DNA from: Gamarada debralockiae
Taxonomy: Eukaryota > Ascomycota > Leotiomycetes > Helotiales > Hyphodiscaceae
DNA length: 64,000 bases
Direction: 5' to 3'
NCBI GenBank assembly: GCA_002803225.1
Contig: NXFV01000053.1
Coordinates: 1 to 64,000, forward strand
Numbering within the stretch: the stretch's first letter is position 1; each line of letters opens with the position of its first letter. This document shows positions 21,530-33,052 of the stretch, one piece after another. The position numbers were made by a program, and so were the translations under genes. The notes beneath the pieces were generated by a model. It was not told the DNA's origin. It saw only the letters and a list, made by a program, of their open reading frames with translations, and did not search any database.

Positions 21530-23193
21530 ATGTCGGCATCAACTACAGCTCCGGTGTCTTTGGTATCCGGGGCAAAGGACGGGGGCTTAGGGAAGAGTGA
21601 AGATGCGCCAGTGAATGCCGTCAATGTCGCCTCAGCGAAAAAGGAGCCGCCTCCTGAAAAGCCAGAACAAATTCGAATGCGAAGCTTCGTCCTCCTCTCC
21701 TTTTGGGCAATAATCATATTTTTGGGTCTGCCAATATGGTGGAGGACCACTACGATATACAGGGCGAATCTACCGTTGGATCAAATGATGGATTGGGCTG
21801 ATGGCAGAGTATGCTCATCTCGTCCTAGATCTAGGAGCCGGAACTGACCTCTTCATAGGCATGTCGCCCAGTCTTCCCCCTCCAAATATCCATACAAGCA
21901 GATTCTTTACAAGATCACGAAGCCCAACACCTTCTACGAACAACCCAACATGCACTAGACGACTTAAACGACTTCTCTGCACACCACCTCCGCCTCCAAC
22001 TCTCCCCACCGACCACAAATGCCTCCACAAACACGAATGGCCTATCCACAGGACCAACAGACGAGGAAGTAGCCCTCATAATCCGCCTCCTCCCAGGCAC
22101 AGCAATGAAAGCCGATCTCCAAGCCTATTCCCCCACCCTCGACATCTACTACACTCCCTCTCAAGTTCCCTCATCATCGTCATCCTCCTCGACCCTAGCA
22201 ACCTACATCGCCAACACACTCCGCTCCATGTTCGCCGAAGAACAAGCCATGATAGCCTACCTGCTCTCCACCTCCTCCGCGCCTCCCGAACGATCCCCCA
22301 AGGCCTTGGCGCCCGAAGTGGCAGAATCCCTAGCAAAATGGACAACTCGATCCATGAAATACTCACGAACCTACCATCTCACATTCTCCCTCTTCACACC
22401 AACCGCGATCCCGTCATCATGGGACATCGAAGCAGCGCTCGAAGAACACATGAAGCCCCTCCTCGAATCCTTTTCCTCGATCAGCAATTTCACAATCGAT
22501 ACACAAGTCCAACTTTACGCCACCCCCGGCGTCAGCGGAAATGTGTTGAAGAAAGAGGACTTGAGCGGATTTATTAATGCGGCAGAGTGGCCGCTCAGTC
22601 CAAGTATTGGGGGAGCGCCGACGGTAAATTTTATTGTTTACGTGGGCGATATGGAGGTTGAGGGCGGTGGGAAGAGTTGGTTGATTCCGCAATGGGGGGG
22701 CGTGGTTATTCAGTCCGACGTCAAGGATCTGAGACCCGCTATGCTGACTTTCTCGAACCAGCTTATGTCCTTACTTGGAGCGCCGGAATCTGGGTCTTTG
22801 CCTTTGAGACTTATGACGTTGGTGCGAGTTCGAAGTGCTGGATTACTCTTAAAGGCGTCTGGAACATTAGGGAGTTTAGCACGACTGACGCTGGCATTGC
22901 CTTCTATCAGTATCCCGAGAAGCGTGGCGGAGGGTGTGTATACGACGATTGAGCATCTGAGGAAAGCGTGTGATGGACTGGGTGGGAAGGAAGGGTTGGA
23001 AAATGCGAGGATTGCGGAAGAAGCTGCTGAGAAGGCTTTCTTTGAGAAGAGTATGGTGGGCCAGGTTTATTTTCCCGATGAGCATAAAGTAGCCGTCTAC
23101 CTACCACTATTAGGGCCAGTGGGTGTGCCGTTGGTGATGAGTGTGCTGAAGGAGGTGAAGGCGTGGAGGTCGAGAAGACGGCTGGGGAAATAA
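21530..23193 (+). CDS. GPI17: GPI transamidase component PIG-S / Gpi17
   Basis: Two exons, 21530-21808 and 21859-23193 (GTATGC...CATAG, phase 0), giving 537 residues, as in fungal PIG-S. The N-terminal membrane segment is SFVLLSFWAIIIFLGLPIWW, followed by RTTTIYRANLPLDQM, a hallmark of the family. The lumenal domain follows, with FTIDTQVQLYATPGV, NFIVYVGDMEV and SWLIPQWGGVVI. A second hydrophobic stretch near the end (VAVYLPLLGPVGVPLVMSVL) anchors the C-terminus. PIG-S is an ER subunit of the complex that attaches GPI anchors to proteins. ATG at 21530 was chosen for its good context (ccaacaATGtcg); 21509 is also in frame. Confidence 0.92.
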
Positions 23194-24793
23194 TCAATCT
23201 TTAGAAATTTAGAAAAATGCATCTATCGAAATCCATGAGGTCTTACTAGAAAATTGATCTTAGAACTGGGTTGGGTAACGCCTTGGGGAAATCAATCAAG
23301 CTCCTTGAGCAATTGGCTATAAAACCAAGCAGACCCGTTGAACAACTTTCCGTTCAAATTCCAGCAATGCCTTGTTGACGATGTCTCTGTCAGTGCAATG
23401 GGAAGAGCCGTGTCAGATCTTAACACGACGACGGAAAAATATTAACATCGCTTACTACCACAGCGACGAAACATGGGTAGTTTAGAATACAAGGATTGTG
23501 TCTGTATAGACAGTTGAGATAGTCCATCAGAGAAAGCCCTAATTGATGCTTTGACATCTTCATCAAACAGCCGCTCCAGAACTCCACAGTCCACATATCA
23601 TTGTGAAACAAGAATTGACCGACAGTATGCTTGCTGTCGAGCGGCATTTAGGTGGCGATATCGGATTCTCTGTCGACATAATGGCATTTGGGAAGTGAGA
23701 GGAACAGAATAAGATTTTGAGAGGAAATCAGTGCGTACTTCAGAGAGCAGTAATGCGGATGCTCGGTTTGATTCTTGGGATGGATTATCAAGCTCTTCTT
23801 TCATTATCTTTGTGCTGCAGATGCAGGACTTCAAGAGAAACAATGACGATAATAAATAGTCAACAAGAACGCCGACGATAACGAGGAATTATTTTACTTA
23901 CTCGACGACGAGGAAGGATACATCTGTACAAGTACTCGAAAGCAGTGACCTGTACGGGAGTGGTAGGTGGATTTCAAACTTGCTTACTTTGTTTGTTCGC
24001 AGTGTGGATGCGATTCTGTTGAATTCGGGGCCAAAATCTTAGAATTTCAGCTTCATGGCTGCTGTTTTGCCAGCGAGAGTTGAAGTGCTAAATGAGGGGA
24101 GTTTTATACACCGCACTATCTGTTGGTTGGTCGCAGCGCTGAGTTTGTGTTTATTCACTGCTATTTTTAATAGAGGATGTATCTACCAAGCCGCCAAAAT
24201 CCGCCGAGCGAAGTTGAACGGCAAACTTAGATACTCTACCCAACATACGAAAAGTACAACTCGTTCAGGGGGGATCTTTGAAGGCAGCATGTATGTGTTA
24301 CCACGAGTGTGAGCAATTTCCTGATTCAAAAAAGAACTCCTTCATGACTGGGAAAGTCCAAACTCGATTGGCTAATTGGGAAGGAAAACGACAACAATAA
24401 ATGGAATTGAGAATAGGAGTTGTTCGACGATGAGAATATATATATATATTTGGAGAACTTGGTGAGAAGTGATCCATTACCCAAGTGCTGCAACCGCTTG
24501 GCTTGGCTTTGTGATGCAGTATTAGCTTTGCTGAAGGCCCGGGGCGAATATTTGTGATATACTGGTCTAGATATCTGACGCTCTACTGGTCGCAACGTGT
24601 TGATATTGAAGAGAGTAAGTTGGCGGGGATTTTTTATAAGCAGTGTAATCTGCCCCAAGCTAAGCCCGTTGATTCAGTGCAAGTGTGGCCGAAGATACAT
24701 TCACTACAGTCGTTGAAACCACTGGGTCAGTGGGGAGTAGTCTATATAAAAAGCAAGAGCCTTTTCGTCAACTTTTCTTAGACATCCGCTAAA
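23194..24793. other. Intergenic, no gene recognised
   Basis: 1.6 kb. Overlapping minus frames at 23420-23647 and 23598-23843 and a plus frame at 24055-24312 show no family features. A short TA run lies at about 24436-24449. One of these could be a lineage-specific gene, but I cannot support it. Confidence 0.35.
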
Positions 24794-25234
24794 TTGGAGG
24801 AATCCATGTTCAAGGGAGCTGATCAAAGGACCCCGAGTACTTCTTCACTTCTAACAAACCTCTTTGGCCTTGAGAACTGCTTCAGGACCGACCTCGGAAG
24901 GGTGTGCTCTACTGTAAGCATTAATAAAGGAAATGGTAGAAGAGAATCGGCCATGATAAAGGGAGTCGAAGACGATATTGCGAACGATGACGACTGGCCA
25001 TCTAATATGATAGCAAGTCCAAGTATTCTGGAATCTGAGAGAACCCTCCTACCACTTCATCAAGTTGTATTGGTGATAAATCCTCCGAGCGGTTGGAAGG
25101 AAATGCTGCTTGCGCGAATAAATGAAGTCGAAAGACTTCGAGGTGCACATGAAAAATTCCCTTCAAACCAACTCTCAAAGAAAAATGAACTTGCATTTTC
25201 TCATTCAGCTATTATGAACCCCAGGTATCCGTAA
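24794..25234 (+). CDS. Hypothetical protein, 146 residues, doubtful
   Basis: Longest open frame in a 2 kb space (MEESMFKGADQRTPSTSSLL to NPRYP). It has no domain, signal peptide or membrane segment that I recognise, and no intron. Composition is ordinary. It could be a lineage-specific gene or chance. Confidence 0.25.
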   Translation: MEESMFKGADQRTPSTSSLLTNLFGLENCFRTDLGRVCSTVSINKGNGRRESAMIKGVEDDIANDDDWPSNMIASPSILESERTLLPLHQVVLVINPPSGWKEMLLARINEVERLRGAHEKFPSNQLSKKNELAFSHSAIMNPRYP

Positions 25235-25357
25235 CGCATGAAAGAACTTCGTAATCAGCATGCGAACCCATTCCATCCCATCATCTCCCCATTCGTATTT
25301 CTCCAATTCAATTTCCCTTATGCGCCATCATCTCTCAGGTGTGCCACCCTGTATTGA

Positions 25358-25986
25358 TCAAGCACCGCCCTCACGCTTCGCATACTCATCCTCCATCTTC
25401 TCCTCATAAGACGGCTCATCAGAGCTCGTAGGATCCTCCTTCAACACACCTTCACGAATCAGGTCTTCGGGCTTGGGGCGGTGACTGATCTTCTCGTTTA
25501 AGGAATCAGCTCGCATGTGTTTCTCGAGTTCGCGCTGTTGGCCTTGGATGGAGGGTGCGGCGGTTGAGTCGGGGAGGATGTTGCCTTGAAGAAGTCAGCA
25601 CGATTTACAGCACGTAGTGAGCAAGCAATGACGAAGATTGAAACGTACGTTCAACCAAGTCCTCCCTCTGAGGTCTCTTCTCCAAATTCTTCTTCAAACT
25701 GTCCGTTGCTCGCTGGCGCTCCAGCTCATAGGCGGCTGATTGAAGAGCTCTGTTTTGTTTACCCCGCAGTAAGCCCTCTCGTAACCACATTTCACCACGG
25801 CACCGGAAAGAAAACTTACGGCGCAGCATTGGTATCGAGCAAGATATGTCTTTCTTTGAGTTCCTTAGGATCTGGGCGGTGTTGAAGGTGCTTCTCGAGG
25901 GAGTTCTGGCGCACATGGCTGGCTGGACGGACGGGAGAGATGGGGGTCTCGTCGATTACGGACTCGCGTGATTCTTGTTCTGCCAT
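25358..25986 (-). CDS. RPEL-repeat protein
   Basis: Three exons, 25986-25820, 25749-25649 and 25584-25358, with GTAAGT and GTACGT donors in matching phases; 164 residues. Starts MAEQESRESVIDE. It contains three RPEL repeats: LEKHLQHRPDPKELKERHIL, then LKKNLEKRPQREDLVERNIL, then LNEKISHRPKPEDLIREGVL. RPEL motifs bind G-actin in animal MRTF and Phactr proteins. Short fungal RPEL proteins are widespread but poorly characterised, so an actin link is inference. The tail is acidic (EDPTSSDEPSYEEKMEDEY). Divergent from NBS1. Confidence 0.9.
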
Positions 25987-26366
25987 GGTTTCAAGGGTTT
26001 GAATGATGTGTTTTGAGTGATGTGGTATAAAAAGCTCAAAGTAAGTGAACTGTAGAGCGTGTGTTTTGTAGGATGCTTGGTTGCTGTTCTTCCTTGGTCA
26101 AGTCAGGTCGTCATGGCAGCTTCCTTTATCTGACAATCCCTGCATCGAGCTGAGCTTCCCCGCCAACGCCGGACTCACAGGGAAAGCCCCCCGCTAAAGT
26201 GAATCAGCACCAGCTTTCGGGCCCGAAATTTAGCCTCCTGTGCACGTGATAGCGCGCTTTAGGTAATCGCGACCGACACGTTCTTTTCCAACCTTAAAAC
26301 TTCCTCCAAACGCGGGATCTCAACTCCAGGACTCAGAATCATCAACTTCGAGTACGGGTGGCAAGT
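25987..26366. promoter_or_regulatory. Bidirectional RPEL/NBS1 promoter with E-box
   Basis: 380 bp between divergent starts. It contains CACGTGAT at 26243-26250, i.e. ATCACGTG on the other strand. This matches the RTCACRTG site bound by Cbf1/CPF1-type bHLH factors. Confidence 0.45.
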
Positions 26367-29107
26367 ATGTGGGTTCTCGAGACAGAAGGAGACGCTCTGC
26401 AGGGTAAGAACCTTTGATATCCTTTTGGTATCCTTTGGGCGAGGACACGCTGACATCGTTTGCAGGCAAGAAGCTATGGCTTCGTCCTGGGAAGAAGTTT
26501 ATCTTTGGAAGAACGAAGTCTGAGGGTATGTTCATCGCGTCCAAATCCCTCATAGATCATTTTCAACTGACAGTCTTGCTATAGCTGGGCAGGTCGTGAT
26601 TTCAAATAAGACCATTTCAAGACAGCATTTGATTGTGGAAGTTGGCACCGTTGGGCCAGCTGATTGCGTATGGCCCCATTATGCCTCCCTATGCCCTGGC
26701 TAACATCCGGTCAAGATTAACGCCCAATCTCGATCGACACTTACGTTGACAGACTGTGAAACGAAAATAGGTACCTTGGTCAACGGGGAGCAGATCCGTG
26801 GCAAGCGTCACGTGGTCTCCAGTGGTGACAACGTCGTGACTCTGGGGAGGTACGAATATCATTTTAGGTATGTCTCCCGGCTCTCAACTGCAGTCTTCTA
26901 TTAAAATCGTTAGATTCACCTGGATCCCTGTCACCCTCACGTTCTCTTTCACCACCAAGGAAGCCAGAGCCGACCCCTACTCAGCTCTCTACGAACTCCT
27001 TGGACCCCTCGACATCAAGGTCCTCGCCGAATATAAGCGTGGACTCACTACTCACCTCGTAGCCAAGAAACGGAATACTTCCAAGGGGCTTCAGGCACTG
27101 ATTGACGGAAGATACATTGTTCATTATGACAGCTATATTAACGCCCTCGTCGCGGCATGTACCACACCTGCCGATGGCTCCAAGCCTCAGTCTCCGCTAG
27201 AGGAAGATTGGGATGGCAACTTTCCAGACCCTCTCCAACATCTCCCACCGCGGGGTGAGGAACCAACTCAGCGAGATGCCACTGCCTACTCTCCCAATCC
27301 CGCCCGTCAAAATTTGTTCGCGGGCTACACATTTGTGTTCTATGAGAAGCGGCAATTCGAGAATCTCCTTGCGCCTATCACAGAAGGACGGGGCAAAGCA
27401 GTGCTGCAGGAGGCGATACCGAATGAAACAACAGTCGATGAATTCGTGAGATTCGTGAAGAGTGTGGCTGGTGAGAAGGGGCTTGGAGAGTTTGAGGATG
27501 GCAGTGAGGGCAAGGGGGTGGTTGTTGTTAGATTCAACCCTGTGAAGGGCGCGGGCACGGACTGGTTCGCAGACTTCAACAGACAGGTTTCGATTTATCT
27601 TGACCATCGCCTCGTCGAGCAGAACGAGTTCCTGGATGCCATACTGGGAAATGATGCAAGTGTTCTGCGGAGACCTCTCGAGTTTGTGCAGTCAGGCGTT
27701 GTGGCACCGCCTCCGTCAGTTGGTGTGTGTTACTATAATATTGATCTGAAGCTTCGCTAACAATTCCTAGTTACAGCAATGAGCTCTCAACCCCTTCGAA
27801 GTTCACCCCCACCCCAGCCACCAGCTCGTACTCCTGCAGCGATGGCGCCACCAGAGCCTGTACGACGAGGAAGATCACGACGCACTGTCACAGGCCGATT
27901 CAAAGGCTTTGATGAGGAATTCACCGGTTCTATGCTTGGTTCTGTGCCTGAAGCTATGGTTGTAGATTCAACACCAGCGGTCGAATCTCAGTCGCAAGGC
28001 CTATTCGTATCCCAAGAACCACCTCGAATGGACATGGACCGTGAGCATTCCCAGCCAACGGAGACACAAAGAGGTGGTAGAAAGAGAAGCACGCCGCCAA
28101 TAGATTATGAGGACAGTCAAGACATCATGGACGATGTAGCTCCCGCAGCACAAGCATTCAAGAAGCGCAAATTAGCAGAAGAGGCTGCACGTAGGCGAAG
28201 AGGGGAGTCCACACCACCAGCTGTTCAACCAAAAGCAGTCGCCAAACCCAAAACCAAGTCCAAGGCTTCGAAGAAAGAGATCGATGTACAAGAAGTCCTC
28301 GCCAAAAAGCAAGCCGAGGATGCGGAAAAAGCAGCGCAAGCCGAAGAACTCGCCCGCACCGAACGTGAAGCCTTACAAGAAACCTTAGACGGCATGTCCA
28401 TTGACGATATCCGGAATCTCGCCGTTGTCGAAGAAATGCCTGTTACTCGCAGATCACCACCTCCCCGTGCTGCAGCCCAAGCAGATGAGAGTGATCGCTG
28501 GGACGAGCGTTGGAATGGGCGAAAGAACTTCAAGAAATTCCGACGCAGAGGCGCAGATCCAAACGATCGGAGAGTAACCGGTAGGGTCATTGTGCAGCTA
28601 GAAGAAGTGAAGAAAAAGGACTTTGGTATCGGTGATGAGTATTGGCTTGAGGGTGATGCCGATACTACCACTCAGCGCAAGAAGAAGAAAGGCAAAGGAA
28701 AGGATACTCAGGATACGCAGACTCAGTCGCAGGCTAGACCTCAGCCGCAACCTAGAGCTAGAGGGAGAGGGGCGGCTAGAGCGGCGGAGATATTACTCAG
28801 TGAAGCGGAAGACGAGTATGCTCTGCCTGACGACGAGGAGGACACACGTGTAGGAGCCTCGTCGGATGTTGAGATCGTGGAACCGCCGCCTAAACCGGCT
28901 GCTCGCTCGCTGCGAGGAAGTAAATTGGTGGATAAGACGAATGAGAGTCAGAATTTGCCAGCACAGAGAGGGAATAAACGGGCTGCTGCGACGGCGTTGA
29001 GCAAGCCAGCTCCCGCGAAGAAGGCCAAACCTGCGCCGGTGGAGGTGGAAGCGAGTGATGATGATAGTGATGATGGGTTGAAGTTTAGATTTGCTAGGCG
29101 GAAGTGA
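26367..29107 (+). CDS. NBS1: Nibrin/NBS1-like DNA double-strand-break repair protein
   Basis: Six exons: 26367-26403, 26466-26525, 26585-26667, 26716-26867, 26914-27722 and 27771-29107. All phases fit; 825 residues. The N-terminus (MWVLETEGDALQGKKLWLRP) leads into an FHA domain (FGRTKS, ISNKTISRQHL, GTLVNGEQI). Tandem BRCT-like regions follow (YELLGPLDIKVLAEYKRGLT, THLVAKKRNTSKGLQAL, GRYIVHYDSY). The long C-terminal half is disordered with basic and acidic blocks and ends DDGLKFRFARRK. This is the fungal Nbs1/nibrin layout; Nbs1 joins Mre11 and Rad50 in the nucleus to sense breaks and recruit ATM/Tel1. Divergent from the RPEL gene. Confidence 0.9.
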
Positions 29108-29511
29108 GTTGGAGTGTTGAGTGAGTAGTGGAGAGATGTGCATATCTGGAAGCATGGAACAAAACTGACAGTGAGGGGGTTTCGGAGGGAGAAATGGTCA
29201 GACACAGGCATGTTGGAGTTGAGGACAGAAGAGGGGTACATATCTATTGTCCGTCTATACCTGGCTCTAGCTATCTTAAATGTCCTCTATAGCCACAGAT
29301 GCGTTTTCTTGAACCTCTATCATGCATGCATGCTCTCTCGCTTGCTCTCCGGCCTGTCATCCCCAACGTAAGTTAATGTGTCCCAAGTCAACGCCTTTCG
29401 CCGTTCATGCACTTCTCGCAAGGCGCAGAATCCCATGCTCACAGCACCTCAAAACTCCTCGCAAAAGCCATCAATAGCACCCCATCAAATACCGTCCCAA
29501 CCCCTCCCCTC
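29108..29511. other. Convergent 3' intergenic region
   Basis: About 400 bp between the NBS1 and cytochrome b5 stop codons. An open frame at 29407-29727 is a shadow of the cytochrome b5 gene. Confidence 0.4.
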
Positions 29512-30546
29512 TCAGTCCTGTTCCTCCAACTTCCCCTGACTCTGGACCTCACCCTCCTCAACAGCAACACCAACCAAACAACCCTCCAACATCCCCTCCC
29601 AATTAACCCATGGATGCACCTCCCCAAACAACCTCGTCCCATCTCTCCCCGCCGCCTTCATCAACTCCGGCTTACCGCCAGGATGATACGGCATATATGG
29701 ACTTATATTATACACTTTCCCGGCTAGCACCGTCCATGCATCTTTACCTTTCCTGCCCGTCATTTGTCTAAGTAAACTTGGCGGAACGCGGAGGTAGGGC
29801 GTGTTTGGGGGAAGGCCGGTGAGGTTGGCATTTGGGGAGGAAGAGAGGCGAGCCCAGTCTAGCGGAGAGTGCCCGGGTGTCAAGAGGACTTTGCGCCGGG
29901 GTTTGGTGGGGATGGAGTTGTGTGTTGGTGGTGGTGCGAGGGATGAAGAGGGGGCGGATGTGGGAGGACCGCGGTTTGGGAGGGGGGGTCGCATTGGTGG
30001 TGACATTAACCATGCCCCTCCTGTGGGAGGGGGTTGGACGGTGTTTAGTCGTGGAGGACCGCGCACGCCTCCTGAGGCTCTTTGCGCGGAGTTGAGAGCT
30101 GGGAAAGAGGGCGCGGGAGGCTCTGCATCCGAGTCTGCGAGAGTGAATGAGGGGGATTGAGAGGCGCGGGGTGTGGGCGGGGAGTCTGGTTGTATTGTAA
30201 GAGTCGAGGATGCGGGTGAGGTCTGTGAGGGTCTTTTGAGGAATGGTGGGGGAGGCGGCGGCATTGCTTTGCGATCGAGCTCTTGTTTCGTTGCGACTCG
30301 TTCCTTCGCCACTGTAGATCTTGGCTTCGATTCCACAGTCTTATCTCCATTGCTCATGACTTTTTCGGGTGCTTCCTCTGGCAGGTCGGAGACTGTTATC
30401 GCAGGCGCATCATCGAGGGGCTTCTTCGACTCGAAGATTAAGTAGGGGCATCGCAGCCATTGTGTGATTAACCAGGAGGATGGCGGGCATCGGTAGCAGA
30501 AGAAGGAGAAGGAGGCGATGAGGAGGGATAGTCCGATGACACTCAT
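29512..30546 (-). CDS. Cytochrome b5-domain protein with N-terminal membrane anchor
   Basis: Single exon, 344 residues. The N-terminus is hydrophobic (MSVIGLSLLIASFSFFCYR). A long Pro/Ser-rich low-complexity linker (about residues 90-245) follows. The C-terminal cytochrome b5 fold has AWTVLAGKVYNISPYMPYHP then GG, giving the first haem His (HPGG), and RDGTRLFGEVHPWVNWEGML with the second haem His (HPW). The domain arrangement resembles cytochrome b5 reductase 4 N-termini and yeast Irc21. It likely carries electrons at a membrane; partner unknown. It lies between NBS1 and polymerase kappa. Confidence 0.88.
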   Translation of the reverse strand: MSVIGLSLLIASFSFFCYRCPPSSWLITQWLRCPYLIFESKKPLDDAPAITVSDLPEEAPEKVMSNGDKTVESKPRSTVAKERVATKQELDRKAMPPPPPPFLKRPSQTSPASSTLTIQPDSPPTPRASQSPSFTLADSDAEPPAPSFPALNSAQRASGGVRGPPRLNTVQPPPTGGAWLMSPPMRPPLPNRGPPTSAPSSSLAPPPTHNSIPTKPRRKVLLTPGHSPLDWARLSSSPNANLTGLPPNTPYLRVPPSLLRQMTGRKGKDAWTVLAGKVYNISPYMPYHPGGKPELMKAAGRDGTRLFGEVHPWVNWEGMLEGCLVGVAVEEGEVQSQGKLEEQD

Positions 30547-30900
30547 CGTATTGCGTAGTGTGGGGTTGTTGTCGTGAAGCTCGATCTTATTTTCGACATA
30601 AAGGAGCCGAGATCGCGATCGAGGGCTGGTGGCTAATTTTAGCTATGATGAAACCGTGCATGTCACGTGTGGGTGGCTTCTCTCAGCCTCGCGAATGTCC
30701 TACAGAGCCTCGAGTTTGAGGGCTTGTAATTCGTGAAGGTAAGGTATAGGTCTTGGGATGGTTTGTTTAATTAATTTGTTGAGAATTGAGTATCTATGGA
30801 AAGCAGACTCGATCCTGGATGTCGCAATCCAATGCAACGCCTCCAATGCTAAGACACTGTCCACCAAGTTCATATCCTAAGGTTTTTCCTGGCTCGTGTA
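30547..30900. promoter_or_regulatory. Cytochrome b5 promoter / polymerase kappa 3' flank with E-box
   Basis: 353 bp. GTCACGTG at 30662-30669 lies 116 bp upstream of the cytochrome b5 ATG and matches RTCACRTG. The right half is probably the polymerase kappa 3' untranslated region. Confidence 0.4.
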
Positions 30901-32812
30901 TTATCCAAAACATAATCGTCGTTGCTTGGGATCTCCAGGCATAGTTACCTTATCCCTTCCCCGTACTTTCTTAGCAAGAGGAGGAGCTGGAGTGTGGTCT
31001 CTCGAGGTCGTTCCCGCTGTCTCCTGCACAGCATCTCTAATGGTCCCCCTCGACAAGCACAGATCGATATGCTCATTAAACTCCTTCTCACTCGCAGCCT
31101 GCGGTCTCATACAGATAGGACAATCCCACCACTCCTCCTCGGGTGTAGCTTCCTTCTTCGGATTCGGCACAATCTCTTTGCCATGGTGCCTGCGCTTGTC
31201 TATCTCTTGGCTGAGAGTCTCCAGTTCCTGCAACTCATCTTCACGCTCCTGACGTTCCGCGTCCTCGAAAAGCAGCTCATCGGGCCATGTCTCCCATTGA
31301 CCAGTATCATCATCCAGGACATCCGCTTTCCGCTTGGTAGTATCTGGTGTGGTACTTTCCGAATCGCCCGAGTCAACTGATGCTTTCTTCTTGAACCCAA
31401 AGAATTTCATTGTATCCGGTTTCTTCATGCTGACCAAATGCGTACATCTTAACCCCATCAATCGGAGTTTCATACCTGGAAATTCTTGTTCCAGTTTTGT
31501 GAGCATCGGGAGTGCGTATTTGTAGAGATCGTCCGCCAGATATACGACTTTTGGCAAAACAGCCTGCCTCGTGAATACCTCAAATGTATGAAGCTTGACT
31601 TTCAAGCAAAGTGTTCGTCCTTTGAATTGGGCTCGCAACATGTCCTTCTCCAATTCCTCGGCAGTCCATCGAAGCTTGTTGCGAAGCTCCGTGGGATCAC
31701 CCATCTCATGGAATGTACTCTCAGTTCCAACACTCTTCCGTTCGTAATCTTCTGCGGGTTGTACCTTCGTCCTACCTATGCCAAGGTAACATTGCATCAA
31801 GAACACAAAGGCCTTCTCTCCAAATAGCTTTGAGAGATATTGTCGATATGCGTATATGTCTCCACAGGTTTTGACTCCAATCGCATCCAACTCTCTCTCA
31901 AAGACTCTGCCAATGCCATTAACCTTTCTTGTGGGCAGATCTCGCATGAATGCCATGATCGAGGATCTGTCGCTAGGGAGACAAAACTGGCCATTCGGCT
32001 TATTCTTATTCGAGCAGATCTTGGCCAACTTCGCATTTGCTGCAATTCCTGCCGAGATGGTAATCTTGGTCTTTTCATGAACCTCCCGCCGCAGTTGTTC
32101 AACAGCCTCTTCGGGATCGATGTCGTTCTTCTGACAATATTCCGTGATGTTGAGATATGCTTCGTCTATACTCGCGCTTTCGAACCGTGGGTCATAATCA
32201 ACAATGATCTCTCGAACCTCCTGAGCCTTTGCCGTATATTTGTCGAAATTCAGTCGCAGCATAATTAGCTGTGGGCATAGCTTCTTTGCCACAAATCCAG
32301 CCATGCCACTCCTACATCCAAACTTCCTCGCATGATAGTTGCATGTTGTGAGAACCCCACCTCCTACCGCAAAGGGGAGATCCTTCAGCTCGGGTCGATC
32401 TAATTCCTCCACCGCGGCATAGAAAGCGTCGCAATCGATGTGTACGATTGTCTGGGAGAGGTCTCGGGAGAGCTCGAGCTCTGCGATGATTTCGTCCGCT
32501 TTCCTTCGGTCATGCGCAAGGTCTAGCTTCTCAAGCTGCTTCTTCTTTTCGAGGATTCGTTCGATCTTCTGTGTGAGGTTCTTGTCACGAGCTTCTTCGT
32601 TGTTGAAGTATTTCGATCCTTTCGAGGCGTTGTAGATGATTTCGGAGACCTGAGAGCCGTCATTCTCTGCAAATTGGCTATAGGACTGAACTCACCTTCT
32701 GCTGATCTACATTATCTTGCCCAGATTTTGTTAACGAAGGTCCCAGCAGAGAATACTTGAGCGTGTCATGCTCAGCGACAAGTTTTGGTTCCACGGGAGG
32801 TTCAGCCGCCAT
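30901..32812 (-). CDS. POLK: DNA polymerase kappa (Y-family, DinB)
   Basis: Two exons, 32812-32696 and 32649-30901 (46 bp intron, phase 0), 621 residues. Starts MAAEPPVEPKLVAEHDTLKY. The N-terminal extension typical of kappa (GSKYFNNEEARDKNLTQKIE) precedes the catalytic IDCDAFYAAVEE (about residue 110). Further catalytic motifs are GGGVLTTCNYHARKFG and ASIDEAYLNIT; the little-finger domain includes SVGTESTF. Near the C-terminus a UBZ-type zinc finger CPICMRPQAASEKEFNEHID then LC binds ubiquitin. The enzyme performs translesion synthesis in the nucleus, especially past bulky minor-groove adducts. Divergent from MEF1 with 240 bp between starts. Confidence 0.95.
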
Positions 32813-33052
32813 CTCGAAATATGCGGTCTTCGCTCTCGCACATAAATCCTCGATGAACTGGCCATTCGGGCAGCCTGACGCGTCTTGAGTCTCTGAGTAT
32901 TAGTGTTGTGAGGGCCAAAGCTTGTCGCGTTTTGCATGATAACACGAGATCACGTGGAAGCTCCGCAGGGATGTTCGGACGCTAAATTGAGATCTCAAAA
33001 AAAGTGCTGATTGAAGTCCCATGGTCGCAAATCCATCAATCGAGCCGACAAC
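32813..33052. promoter_or_regulatory. Bidirectional POLK/MEF1 promoter with E-box
   Basis: 240 bp between divergent starts. ATCACGTG at 32949-32956 matches RTCACRTG and lies about midway. Confidence 0.45.

Noticed and set aside
24436..24449. TA dinucleotide run as a functional element
   Set aside because: A short simple repeat; no gene or symmetry around it.
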